This document shows positions 55,567 through 64,000 of a stretch of DNA of 64,000 nt, piece after piece (the first letter of the stretch is position 1; each line of letters starts with the position of its first letter). The notes below the pieces were generated by a model. It made no database searches and had not been told where the DNA came from. It saw nothing but the letters and a program-made list of their open reading frames with translations. This DNA comes from Roseobacter ponti (GTDB lineage: Bacteria > Pseudomonadota > Alphaproteobacteria > Rhodobacterales > Rhodobacteraceae). The stretch is from NCBI RefSeq assembly GCF_012932215.1, contig NZ_CP048788.1, positions 1,550,001 through 1,614,000 of the forward strand. The letters run 5' to 3'. The translations under genes were made by a program, and so were the position numbers.

Positions 55567-56234
55567 TGCACGCGGCGGTGGTGGTGTTCCCCGGATCCAA
55601 CTGTGACCGCGATCTGGCCGTCGCCTTTGAGGCCGCCGGCGCAAAAGTGTCGATGGTCTGGCACAAAGACACGGACCTGCCCGATGGTGTGGACATTGTC
55701 GGTGTCCCGGGCGGGTTCTCCTTTGGCGACTATCTGCGCTGTGGCGCGATTGCGGCCAATTCGCCGGTCTGCAGGTCGGTGGCCGCACATGCCGGTCGCG
55801 GTGGTTATGTGCTGGGCATCTGCAACGGGTTTCAGGTGCTGACCGAAACCGGTCTGCTGCCGGGCGCGCTGTTGCGGAATGCCGGGTTGAAATACATCTG
55901 CCGGACTGTCGGACTGAAAGTGCGGACCTCTGCGTCGCCTTTCACCGCCGGATACAATGCCGGTGACCTGGTGCAGATCCCGATTGCGCATCACGACGGA
56001 AATTACTTTGCGGATGACGAGACCATCGCGATGCTGCAGGGCGAAGACCGCATCGCGTTTTCCTACACAGACAACCCCAACGGGGCGCGGGCAGATATTG
56101 CCGGGATCCTGTCGGAAAACCGTCGCGTGCTGGGCATGATGCCGCATCCGGAACGGGCTGCTGACCCGGTGCATGGCGGCACCGACGGGCAGGCGCTCTT
56201 CCGCGCACTGACTTCAACGCTGGCTGAGGTCTGA
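55566..56234 (+). CDS. purQ: FGAM synthase glutaminase subunit PurQ
   Basis: 222 residues. A class I glutamine amidotransferase: the nucleophile Cys is in GICNGFQVL (near 86), and the His/Glu pair is in MMPHPERA near the C-terminus. It supplies ammonia to Pur[10 protein letters not shown] at the start is typical of PurQ. The start overlaps purS by one base. Confidence 0.94.
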   Translation: MHAAVVVFPGSNCDRDLAVAFEAAGAKVSMVWHKDTDLPDGVDIVGVPGGFSFGDYLRCGAIAANSPVCRSVAAHAGRGGYVLGICNGFQVLTETGLLPGALLRNAGLKYICRTVGLKVRTSASPFTAGYNAGDLVQIPIAHHDGNYFADDETIAMLQGEDRIAFSYTDNPNGARADIAGILSENRRVLGMMPHPERAADPVHGGTDGQALFRALTSTLAEV

Positions 56235-56271
56235 CTTGAGCCCGGACCGGGCTTTGACGTAGTCTGAGCCC

Positions 56272-58032
56272 ATGGACAGTGAGACCTCTCCCGATCGTGA
56301 GACCATGAGCAATACCTGGCGGATCCGGGTCGTTGTGGTCATCCTGATCGTGCTGGCCGTGACGGTCGTTTCCGTCACGAACAAGCTGCTGACTGACAGG
56401 TTTACCGAAAGCACGCGCAACCGGGCCGAACTCAGGCTGGCGCTTTACAGCGGCAACCTGCTGTCGGAACTGCGCCAGAACGCGATTGTGCCGCAGTTGC
56501 TCGCGCGCGATCCTGAGCTGATCAACGCGCTGAACTCACAGGATTATACCGCATCGACACGGCGGCTTATCTCCTTTGTGGATGAGATCGGGGCGGCCTC
56601 ACTTATGCTGCTTGATATTGACGGACGCACGGTGGCGGCCACGGACCGTAACCGGCTCGGCTCCACCCACCGCGCAGAGGGATATTTTGTCGATGCGATC
56701 CGTTCCAGTGCCACGCTCTTTACCGTGTCACAGCGCGAAACCGGGGCCTATGTCTTTGTCTATTCGCGGCGGGTGCTCTCGGGCTCGGATGTGATCGGCG
56801 TAATCATGGTCGAGGTCGATCTGCAGAAGTTTGAGAGCGCCTGGGCCGGGATTTCGGATGCGGTGATCGTCACCGACAGCACCGGAACGATCATCCTGAC
56901 CACCGAGCCGCGCTGGCGCGGGCGCACCGAAGAGGTCGCACTTGCGCGACAGACCCCGCAGAACGCGATCCAGCGCGCGATCCAGGCCACTGCGGACTGG
57001 ACAGCACTTCCCCCCGATGCCTGGCTGCAGGGCGAAGCGGTGATGCGGCTTGAAAGCAGGATCCCCTTCCGGGGCTGGCGCATGGCGTCCTTCACCACCT
57101 ATGCCTCGGTGCGCGAGCGGGTCAACGGCGTTCTGGCGCTGGAAATCATGGGCTTTGCGATTCTCCTTGCCCTGACGTTCTATGCGCTGAGCCGGCGCAC
57201 CGCGTTGCGCATGGCTCTCTTTCAGCGGGAATCAGCCGAGCTCAGAGCACTCAATATTGCGCTGCAGCGGGAAATCGCCGAGCGCAAAAGGGTGCAGGAA
57301 ACCCTCGCCGTGGCCGAGCAGACGCTTGAGCAGTCGAGCAAACTCGCAGCCCTGGGCGAGATGTCGGCCGCTGTCAGTCATGAGCTCAACCAGCCGCTGG
57401 CAGCAATGAAAACTTATCTCGCCGGTGCACGGCTTCTGTTGCGGCGCAACCGTCCCGAAGAGGCGCTGTCCTCCTTTGGCCGGATTGATGATCTCATCGA
57501 ACGAATGGGCGGGATCACCCGGCAGCTCAAATCCTATGCGCGCAAGGGTCAGGAGGCGTTTTCCCCTGTAGATATGGGTACAGCGCTTGCCTCAAGCCTG
57601 TCGATGATGGAGCCACAGCTGCGCCAGCGGCACGTGCAGATCACCCGTGCGGTACCGGATGCTCCGGTGATGGTGATGGGCGACCGGCTGCGCATTGAGC
57701 AGGTAATGGTGAACCTCTTGCGCAATGCCATCGACGCCACCAAATCAGAAAGACAACCGCGCGTGGAGGTCATGCTGGTGGCCGGAGAGACTGCAACTCT
57801 GACTGTCCGGGACAATGGTCCGGGGATCGAAGATCTGGATGCGCTCTTTGAGCCTTTCTACACCACCAAGCAGCCCGGTGACGGGGTTGGCTTGGGTCTT
57901 GCCATCTCGTCGGGTATTGTTAACGACCTGGGCGGACGGCTCACTGCGCGGAACGGACAGGCGGGTGGGGCGGTTTTTGAATTACAGCTGCCGATTATGG
58001 ACAGCGACGAAAGTAAAGAAGCGGCGGAGTAA
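56272..58032 (+). CDS. dctB: C4-dicarboxylate sensor kinase DctB
   Basis: 586 residues. Membrane helices lie near 17-36 and 292-312 around a periplasmic dCache-type sensor (LLDIDGRTVAATDRNR). A coiled linker leads to the H-box AAVSHELNQPLAAMKTYLAG, and an ATPase domain has NLLRNAIDATK, DNGPGIE and GVGLGLAI. It senses succinate, malate or fumarate and phosphorylates DctD. The start could also be ATG 56305. No dctA or dctPQM transporter is adjacent. DctD follows after 3 bp. Confidence 0.88.
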   Translation: MDSETSPDRETMSNTWRIRVVVVILIVLAVTVVSVTNKLLTDRFTESTRNRAELRLALYSGNLLSELRQNAIVPQLLARDPELINALNSQDYTASTRRLISFVDEIGAASLMLLDIDGRTVAATDRNRLGSTHRAEGYFVDAIRSSATLFTVSQRETGAYVFVYSRRVLSGSDVIGVIMVEVDLQKFESAWAGISDAVIVTDSTGTIILTTEPRWRGRTEEVALARQTPQNAIQRAIQATADWTALPPDAWLQGEAVMRLESRIPFRGWRMASFTTYASVRERVNGVLALEIMGFAILLALTFYALSRRTALRMALFQRESAELRALNIALQREIAERKRVQETLAVAEQTLEQSSKLAALGEMSAAVSHELNQPLAAMKTYLAGARLLLRRNRPEEALSSFGRIDDLIERMGGITRQLKSYARKGQEAFSPVDMGTALASSLSMMEPQLRQRHVQITRAVPDAPVMVMGDRLRIEQVMVNLLRNAIDATKSERQPRVEVMLVAGETATLTVRDNGPGIEDLDALFEPFYTTKQPGDGVGLGLAISSGIVNDLGGRLTARNGQAGGAVFELQLPIMDSDESKEAAE

Positions 58033-58035
58033 ACT

Positions 58036-59370
58036 ATGGCTCAGGCGATGAAGATTGCGATTGTGGATGATGAACAGGACATGCGTCAGTCCATCAGCCA
58101 GTGGCTCGCACTGTCGGGATATGACACAGAAACCTTTGGCAGCGCCGAAGATGCGCTCAAGGTGCTGGGGCCGGATTATCCGGGCATCGTGATCTCGGAC
58201 ATCCGGATGCCGGGCATGGACGGGATGCAGTTCCTCAAAAAACTGATGGGCAATGATTCAGCACTGCCGGTCATTATGATTACCGGGCACGGCGATGTGC
58301 CGATGGCGGTCGAGGCGATGCGTGTCGGTGCCTATGATTTTCTGGAAAAACCGTTCAACCCGGACCGCATGAGCGAACTGGCGAAAAAAGCCACCGGGGC
58401 GCGGCGTCTCGTGATGGACAATCGCGCGCTGCGCCGGGAACTGAGCGATGGTGGGCAGATCATGAAAAAGCTCATCGGCCAGTCGCCGGTGATGGAGCGG
58501 CTGCGCGAGGATATTCTCGATCTCGGCCAGGCGGACGGTCATGTGCTGATCGACGGCGAGACCGGGACAGGCAAAACGCTTGTGGCACATGCGCTGCATG
58601 CGGTTGGCAGCCGCGCGGGCAAGAAGTTCGTGCTGGTCAGCTGCAGCGCTTTTGAGGAAGAAGCCCTCTCCAAGCGTCTTTTCGGGCCGATGCAGCCTGA
58701 GGACGCACAGCTGCCCGCCATTGAAGAAGCCCGTGGCGGCACACTGGTTCTTGAAGACATCGAAGCACTGTCGGAAAGCATGCAGGCGCGCCTGCTGAGC
58801 GTGATTAACGAACAGGGCACACCCGCAGAAACGCGCATCGTCGCAATCTCCAATCTGCAGGAGGCCGGGCGCACCTCTGAGGACGCGCTGCGGTCCGATC
58901 TTTTCTACCGGCTTGCAGCACTGCGGATTACTGTGCCGCCGCTGCGCGCGCGGGGCGAGGACATTCTGACGCTGTTCACCCGTCTCAGCGAACAGTTCTC
59001 GGATGAATACGGCTGTGACGCGCCCAAGGTCTCCGCTCAGGAAGCGGCGCAGCTTTTGCAGGCGCCGTGGCCTGGCAATGTGCGACAGCTGATCAATGTG
59101 GCGGAACGCGCTGTGCTCCAGTCACGGCGCGGGGCGGGGACCATTGCCTCGCTTCTGATGACCGATCACGATGAGATGCAGCCGGTGATGACAACCGAGG
59201 GCAAACCGCTCAAAGAGTACGTCGAGGCGTTTGAGCGCATGCTGATCGATAACACCATGCGTCGCCACCGCGGGTCGATCTCCAGCGTGATGGACGAGCT
59301 GTGCCTGCCGCGCCGGACTCTGAATGAGAAAATGGCGAAATATGGTCTGCAGCGGTCCGATTATCTCTGA
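58036..59370 (+). CDS. dctD: DctD-type response regulator lacking GAFTGA
   Basis: 444 residues. The receiver (1-120) has phospho-Asp D55 and K105. The AAA+ domain (about 145-370) has Walker A GETGTGKT (174-181). After LFGP (near 215-218) the loop is MQPEDAQLPA: the GAFTGA motif that contacts sigma-54 is missing. Walker B reads GGTLVLEDIE, Glu-Asp rather than the usual Asp-Glu. PWPGNVRQL is normal. The C-terminal Fis-type helix-turn-helix has RRHRGSISSVMDELCLPRRTL. It is a homologue of DctD by context and layout but is unlikely to be an ordinary sigma-54 activator. GGAG precedes the start. Confidence 0.87.
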   Translation: MAQAMKIAIVDDEQDMRQSISQWLALSGYDTETFGSAEDALKVLGPDYPGIVISDIRMPGMDGMQFLKKLMGNDSALPVIMITGHGDVPMAVEAMRVGAYDFLEKPFNPDRMSELAKKATGARRLVMDNRALRRELSDGGQIMKKLIGQSPVMERLREDILDLGQADGHVLIDGETGTGKTLVAHALHAVGSRAGKKFVLVSCSAFEEEALSKRLFGPMQPEDAQLPAIEEARGGTLVLEDIEALSESMQARLLSVINEQGTPAETRIVAISNLQEAGRTSEDALRSDLFYRLAALRITVPPLRARGEDILTLFTRLSEQFSDEYGCDAPKVSAQEAAQLLQAPWPGNVRQLINVAERAVLQSRRGAGTIASLLMTDHDEMQPVMTTEGKPLKEYVEAFERMLIDNTMRRHRGSISSVMDELCLPRRTLNEKMAKYGLQRSDYL

Positions 59371-59824
59371 CGCACAAAAATAAGCATCTGCACGATTTCC
59401 CGGCAGGGTTGAGGTGCGTGGTTCAGATTGACCATTGTGTTTTCCCTGCGGAACGCATTATCTAGGAGAACGAGGAGGCGCGCCCGACAGGGCCGCTCTT
59501 CTGTGAGTTTCGCTGCTTTGTCTTCTGTGCACTGACGCAGGATGAACCAGGCAGACCGATTGGGCCCTTACCGGCCGACGAACCGCTGACGTGTTTCAGG
59601 GCCGTAAGCCCCGGGACGCACAGTATATAAATGGATGCGAGGCCGCAAAACGCGTGCCCGTGTCGGAGAAGAACCGCGATGACGCGCGCAAGAGCACTGA
59701 GCAGACACCCCCTTGCCCCACCGGGCCGGATGTCGCCTGCGTCACAGATCGCCCTGACAAGACATATCCCACATCTCGCCGCGCCCCCCGGGCAGGTGAT
59801 TTCGTGGCTGTGCAATTTGGAAAC
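59371..59824 (+). promoter_or_regulatory. Long leader upstream of rne
   Basis: 454 bp. A possible promoter reads TTGTGT (59435-59440), 18-base spacer, TATCTA (59459-59464). The remaining 360 bases would be a 5' untranslated leader. RNase E is known to autoregulate through its 5' leader in other bacteria, so this length is consistent with that. An in-frame upstream start at 59591 exists but its codons do not look coding. Confidence 0.4.
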
Positions 59825-62596
59825 ATGGCTAAGAAAATGCTTATCGATGCCACCCACGCGGAAGAGACCCGCGTCGTGGTGGTGGACGGAAACAAGGTCG
59901 AGGAGTTCGATTTTGAATCCGAGAATAAACGCCAGCTCGCTGGCAACATCTATCTCGCAAAAGTAACACGGGTCGAGCCGTCGCTTCAGGCGGCCTTTGT
60001 GGACTATGGCGGCAACCGTCATGGTTTTCTGGCGTTCTCGGAGATCCACCCGGATTATTATCAGATCCCCGTCGCGGACCGTCTGGCTCTGATGGAAGAA
60101 GAACGTGCCTTTGCCGAAGCGCAGAAGGCCAAAGAAGACGACGAAGAAAAACCCAAACGCCGCAGCCGCTCGCGCAGCCGCTCGCGCTCTAAAGCTGAGA
60201 GTGCCGCAAACGACGACGCGACCACCAGTAAGGACGTGGAATCCGATCAGATCGACGGTATGGAAACCATCGATCTGGACGACGAGGAAGGTTCCTCGCC
60301 GATGGAGCGCGTGGCGGAGACGCCTGTGGAAGAGCCTTCTGACGATCCGGAGACCACTGCTGACGCAACGGATGGCAATGACGATGCCGCCGGTGAAGAT
60401 GCAGCCGGCGAAGACCTCGCCCCTGCGGGTGAGGACGATGACGAGGAGGATGACAAACCGCGCAAAGCGGATGCCTCGGCCAAGGACGATACCATCGAAT
60501 CCGTTGCAGACGACGACGACCAGGAAGATATCCGGCCGGCGCGCAAACCGCGCCCGCGGCGCTATAAGATCCAGGAAGTCATTAAAGTCCGTCAGATCCT
60601 GCTCGTTCAGGTCGTCAAAGAAGAGCGCGGCAACAAGGGTGCGGCACTTACAACCTATCTCAGCCTTGCCGGTCGTTATTGTGTGCTGATGCCGAACACC
60701 GCCCGTGGTGGTGGCATTTCGCGCAAGATCACCAATGCCGCAGACCGCAAGAAACTCAAAGAGATAGCTAATGAAATTGAAGTGCCTCAGGGGGCTGGCC
60801 TGATCGTGCGCACGGCCGGTGCCAAGCGCACGAAGGCTGAGATCAAGCGCGATTACGAATATCTGCAGCGGCTCTGGGAGCAGATCCGCGAGCTGACGCT
60901 GAAATCCATCGCACCCGCAAAGATCTATGAGGAAGGCGACCTGATCAAGCGCTCGATCCGCGATTTGTATAACCGCGATATCGATGAGGTCTTTGTTGAG
61001 GGCGAGCGTGGTTACCGCATTGCCAAGGACTTCATGAAAATGATCATGCCGTCCCACGCCAAAAACGTGAAACTCTACGCCGAAGGTCTGCCGCTTTTCG
61101 CGCGCTATCAGGTCGAAAGCTATCTGGCCTCGATGTTCAACCCGACGGTTCAGCTGCCTTCGGGCGGCTATATCGTGATCGGTGTGACAGAAGCGCTGGT
61201 GGCCATCGACGTGAACTCCGGCCGCGCGACCAAAGAAGGCTCGATTGAGCAGACCGCGACCAAGACCAACCTCGAGGCCGCCGAAGAAGTGGCCCGTCAG
61301 CTGCGTCTGCGCGACCTTGCCGGTCTGATTGTAATCGACTTCATCGACATGGACGAGCGCAAGAACAACGCCGCCGTTGAAAAGCGCATGAAGGACAAGC
61401 TCAAAACCGACCGTGCGCGTATTCAGGTGGGCCGTATTTCGGGTTTCGGTCTGATGGAGATGTCCCGCCAGCGTCTGCGTCCTGGCATGATCGAGGCTAC
61501 CACGCAGCCCTGTCACGCCTGCCACGGCACGGGGCTGATCCGGTCTGATGATAATCTCGCGCTGTCGATCATCCGGCAGATCGAAGAGGAAGGTACCCGT
61601 AAACGGTCCCGTGAAGTGCTGGTCAAAGCCCCCGTGGGCATTGCGAACTTCCTGATGAACCATAAACGCGAGCACATCGCGCAGATCGAGGGCCGCTATG
61701 GCCTGTCAGTGCGCATCGAAGGGGATCCGACGCTTGTAAGCCCGGATTTCAGCCTTGAGAAATTCAAGACTGCGACCCGCGTAGTGCGCGCCGTCGAGCA
61801 TGTCGTTTCTGTCGATACATCCCTGATGGATGAGATCGACGCAGGCGAGGATGAGGTTGAAGCCGTCGCGGACGAGGCGCCGGCTGCGCCCGGTGCCGCC
61901 GCCCCTCAGAATGACGGTGACCGGGACGGAGACGGAGACGGTGAGGGCAAACCCAAGCGTCGCCGCCGGCGTCGTCGCCGGAGCCGCAGCAAGAACAGCA
62001 ACGGCGAGCATCAGAACGGTGAAAACCACAACGGTGCGCAGCCGAACGCGGAAGACAGCGATTCCGCCGGGAATGAAAAAGCCGGTGAAACCGCCGCAGC
62101 TGCTGCAGACAGCAGTTCGGATGAAGTGAATGCATCCGGTGCTGAAACTGCGGATGCGGAGGAAAAGCCGTCAAAGCCGAAAACGCGCAGCCGAACGCGC
62201 AAGCCAAAGGCGGAGCCTGAAGCAGCCCCGGCTGACGAAACCCGGGCCGATGCGCCTGCGCCTGACGCAGAAGCGGCAGAGCCTGAGGCCAAACCGAAAA
62301 CGCCCCGCAAGCGCGCAAGTCGTGCCAAAACCGCGAAAGCGTCGGACAGCACGGCGGAAAACACGCCGGCAGTAAACGGGGCCGATCAGGATGCGGCAGC
62401 GGCGGACGCCGTCGCGGATGCGCCTGCGAAGCCCGCTGAGACACCGGCTCAGGAAATGCCGGAGCCTGTCGCAGAAACTGCCGAACCGGCTGCACAAACG
62501 CCTGCACCTGAGCCTGAGGCCGCAGAACCGGTCGCAGATGCGCCAGAGAAGGCGTCAAAGCCCAAGCGCAAAGGCTGGTGGTCGCTGGGCGGCTGA
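59825..62596 (+). CDS. rne: Ribonuclease E
   Basis: 923 residues, starting MAKKMLIDATHAEETRV. The S1 domain (about 35-260) is split by a long acidic and Arg/Ser-rich insert (about 105-240). The catalytic core is intact: DVNSGRATKEGS, IVIDFIDM with the metal Asp, and the zinc-link CHACHGTG near 565. The C-terminal 260 residues are low-complexity Ala/Pro/Lys/Glu, the degradosome scaffold type. It starts mRNA decay and processes rRNA and tRNA. The start has a GGA site. A bidirectional terminator follows. Confidence 0.93.
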   Translation: MAKKMLIDATHAEETRVVVVDGNKVEEFDFESENKRQLAGNIYLAKVTRVEPSLQAAFVDYGGNRHGFLAFSEIHPDYYQIPVADRLALMEEERAFAEAQKAKEDDEEKPKRRSRSRSRSRSKAESAANDDATTSKDVESDQIDGMETIDLDDEEGSSPMERVAETPVEEPSDDPETTADATDGNDDAAGEDAAGEDLAPAGEDDDEEDDKPRKADASAKDDTIESVADDDDQEDIRPARKPRPRRYKIQEVIKVRQILLVQVVKEERGNKGAALTTYLSLAGRYCVLMPNTARGGGISRKITNAADRKKLKEIANEIEVPQGAGLIVRTAGAKRTKAEIKRDYEYLQRLWEQIRELTLKSIAPAKIYEEGDLIKRSIRDLYNRDIDEVFVEGERGYRIAKDFMKMIMPSHAKNVKLYAEGLPLFARYQVESYLASMFNPTVQLPSGGYIVIGVTEALVAIDVNSGRATKEGSIEQTATKTNLEAAEEVARQLRLRDLAGLIVIDFIDMDERKNNAAVEKRMKDKLKTDRARIQVGRISGFGLMEMSRQRLRPGMIEATTQPCHACHGTGLIRSDDNLALSIIRQIEEEGTRKRSREVLVKAPVGIANFLMNHKREHIAQIEGRYGLSVRIEGDPTLVSPDFSLEKFKTATRVVRAVEHVVSVDTSLMDEIDAGEDEVEAVADEAPAAPGAAAPQNDGDRDGDGDGEGKPKRRRRRRRRSRSKNSNGEHQNGENHNGAQPNAEDSDSAGNEKAGETAAAAADSSSDEVNASGAETADAEEKPSKPKTRSRTRKPKAEPEAAPADETRADAPAPDAEAAEPEAKPKTPRKRASRAKTAKASDSTAENTPAVNGADQDAAAADAVADAPAKPAETPAQEMPEPVAETAEPAAQTPAPEPEAAEPVADAPEKASKPKRKGWWSLGG

Positions 62597-62617
62597 CCGC
62601 AGTCCGGGATGATACTG

Positions 62618-62647
62618 AAAAAGGCGGGCAAGGGGCCCGCCTTTTTT
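62618..62647. terminator. Bidirectional terminator between rne and the TusA-like gene
   Basis: GGCGGGC (62623-62629) pairs with GCCCGCC (62635-62641) around a 5-base loop. Six T follow on the plus strand and five A precede (five T on the minus strand). It ends rne and the convergent TusA-like gene. Confidence 0.85.
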
Positions 62648-62654
62648 CTGTGCT

Positions 62655-62888
62655 TCAGCCGGCTTTGCGGATCACATAGGTCTGAACCGCACCATCTGAA
62701 GCCGCCGATACCAGTTCGTGACCGGACTCTGCGCAGAAATGCGGAACATCGACCACTGCTGCCGGATCATCGGCAAGCACGGTCAGCGTCTCACCTGCGG
62801 CCAGCGCCTGCAGACGTTTGCGCGCTTTGAGCACGGGCAGCGGGCACAGCAGCCCGGTCGCATCGAGGTGTGAGGCATCATCAGTCAT
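62655..62888 (-). CDS. TusA-family sulfur-carrier protein
   Basis: 77 residues. The motif LDATGLLCPLPVLKARK holds the single active Cys that carries persulfide; DDPAAVVDVPHFC follows, with a second Cys typical of the YeeD/SirA-like subgroup. It relays sulfur for tRNA thiolation, cofactors or oxidation pathways; which one is not clear. The start at 62888 removes an implausible upstream extension. Divergent from ccdA. Confidence 0.85.
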   Translation of the reverse strand: MTDDASHLDATGLLCPLPVLKARKRLQALAAGETLTVLADDPAAVVDVPHFCAESGHELVSAASDGAVQTYVIRKAG

Positions 62889-62981
62889 GAACCTGAGATA
62901 TGCGGCATGTTTCACTCTGTCCACAAGGTTGTGACCAGCGGGGGCGTGACGCAGCATCGCAGATGAGCTAGGGGCTTTTAC

Positions 62982-63734
62982 ATGTTCGGAATTGAGATCA
63001 TTGACGCAGGGCTTCTGCCTGCCATGTTCGTGGCCCTCGCTGCGGGCGTGATCAGCTTTCTGAGCCCCTGCGTGCTGCCGATTGTGCCGCCCTATCTGGC
63101 CTATATGAGCGGCGTCAGCATGAATGAGATGACCGGCGAGACCGCAGCGCGCCGGCGCTCCGTCATTGCCGCCGTCTTTTTTGTCCTCGGACTGAGCACC
63201 GTCTTCCTGATCCTCGGCTTTACCGCGTCGGCATTCGGTGCGTTTTTCCTGCAGAACCAGGTGATTTTCGCAAGGGTCTCAGGCGTGGTAATCATCGTTT
63301 TCGGCCTGCATTTTCTGGGTGTTTTCCGGATCTCCTTCCTTGACCGTGAGGCGCGCATGGATGTGGGCGATAAGGGCGGATCGAGCTTTGGCGCCTATGT
63401 GCTGGGCCTTGCCTTTGCCTTTGGCTGGACGCCCTGCATCGGCCCGCAACTGGGCGCGATCCTGTCGCTTGCCGCCTCCGAGGCCTCGGTGACGCGCGGA
63501 ACGCTTCTGCTCGGGATCTATGCCGCAGGTCTCGGTATCCCCTTTCTGCTCGCTGCGATTTTTATGACCCGCGCCATCGGTGTCATGGACCGGCTCAAGC
63601 GACATATGCAGCTGATCGAACGGCTCATGGGTGGCCTGCTGCTGCTGGTGGGCCTTGCTATGGTGACGGGTGCCTTCACCACCTTTTCCTGGTGGCTGCT
63701 GGAGCAGTTCCCGGTCTTGGCAACCTTCGGCTGA
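62982..63734 (+). CDS. ccdA: Cytochrome c biogenesis protein CcdA
   Basis: 250 residues, six membrane helices. It moves electrons from cytoplasmic thioredoxin across the membrane to reduce periplasmic thiols for haem c attachment. The two redox Cys are in SFLSPCVLPIVPPYLAYMSG and GWTPCIGPQLG. It serves the several c-type cytochromes seen in the window among others. Confidence 0.92.
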   Translation: MFGIEIIDAGLLPAMFVALAAGVISFLSPCVLPIVPPYLAYMSGVSMNEMTGETAARRRSVIAAVFFVLGLSTVFLILGFTASAFGAFFLQNQVIFARVSGVVIIVFGLHFLGVFRISFLDREARMDVGDKGGSSFGAYVLGLAFAFGWTPCIGPQLGAILSLAASEASVTRGTLLLGIYAAGLGIPFLLAAIFMTRAIGVMDRLKRHMQLIERLMGGLLLLVGLAMVTGAFTTFSWWLLEQFPVLATFG

Positions 63735-63786
63735 TCCTTCAGAGTGGGCCTGTCCGCGCGTTATCGCGGAGCATTGAGGCCCGAGC

Positions 63787-64000
63787 ATGAGCAGCACGTC
63801 TGATCCACCAGTTCTGCGTCGCCGGGTGTTCTACATTTCCGGATATGATCCTTTCCCGCCCCGACGGTATCGCGAGCTTTACCGCAAAGAAGCCGCAGAT
63901 CAGGCGCAGATTTCAGGCTATGAGATCGATGTATCACGCTCAGCAGCCGGACCGTCTGAATGGCAGGTCTGTTCCACCCAGGACGGCCACCGGACCCTCA
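63787..64000 (+). CDS. Conserved protein, N-terminal part (cut by window end)
   Basis: At least 71 residues from ATG 63787 (GAGG upstream). It contains VFYISGYDPFPPRRYRELYR, a hydrophobic strand then a Pro/Arg-rich loop. The frame stays open to the end of the window. I believe this N-terminus recurs in Rhodobacterales next to ccdA, but I do not know the function. Confidence 0.7.
   Translation, partial: MSSTSDPPVLRRRVFYISGYDPFPPRRYRELYRKEAADQAQISGYEIDVSRSAAGPSEWQVCSTQDGHRTL

Noticed and set aside
59462-61675. 737-codon open frame on the minus strand opposite rne
   Set aside because: Antisense to a well-supported gene; the frame is open because of GC-biased codon use. Product has no recognisable domain.

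Overview
The window looks like a chromosome segment of a high-GC alphaproteobacterium of the order Rhodobacterales (Roseobacter-type). The signs are choXWV choline uptake, an ectoine-degradation doe operon, purC-purS-purQ and purM-purN, an F1-ATPase zeta-type DUF1476 protein, a BmtB/corrinoid/DUF1638 split methionine synthase, an RNase E with a large acidic insert in its S1 domain, and a CcdA/TusA pair. I see no insertion sequence, prophage, integrase, CRISPR array, rRNA operon or replication origin. Three tRNA genes (Ser-GCU, Asn-GUU, Met/Ile-CAU) lie on the minus strand near 14.4, 33.6 and 47.1 kb.

Layout. 0-2.5 kb: end of ndk, a TfoX C-terminal-domain protein, galM and an unknown gene. 2.7-6 kb: a CheB-CheR-PAS fusion. 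6-9 kb: choXWV with an intercistronic hairpin, then a convergent cytochrome c. 9.4-13.8 kb: phnM-phnN and an ammonium transporter fused to an adenylyl cyclase. 14-18 kb: a small Cys/His-rich secreted protein, tRNA-Ser, and doeD-doeB-doeA. 18.3-19.6 kb: a WD40-cytochrome c protein.

19.8-30.7 kb is the most striking block. Six co-directional genes encode a tyrosinase, a DUF2182 membrane protein, a subtilisin-fold protein whose catalytic Ser is replaced by Thr, a trypsin-like protease with a degenerate (iSTAND-like) C-terminal module, a large STAND/AAA ATPase, and a trypsin-DRGH nuclease fusion. The last four have no visible signal peptide or membrane segment and sit in a tight operon. I read them as a candidate protease-NTPase-nuclease conflict (anti-invader or programmed-death) system that I cannot match to a named defence system.

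31-36 kb: a LytS-like hybrid histidine kinase, tRNA-Asn, an MBL hydrolase and an EnvZ-like kinase. 36-46.6 kb: a second unusual block on the minus strand, ferritin-like protein -> LodA-like quinoprotein oxidase -> SPASM radical SAM enzyme -> LodB/QhpG-like flavoprotein -> SAM-cyclase-ATPase-TPR regulator. Its genes overlap by 4-11 bp or abut within 3 bp, and a RidA enamine/imine deaminase gene is divergent. This suggests a tryptophylquinone amine or amino-acid oxidase with its own maturation and signalling genes.

47-64 kb is mostly housekeeping: purM-purN, RNase D, a lipoprotein, sufE, the split methionine synthase genes, DUF1476, purC-purS-purQ, dctB-dctD (DctD lacks GAFTGA), rne, a TusA-like protein, ccdA and a truncated conserved gene. 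All functions are inferred by reading; no database search was possible.
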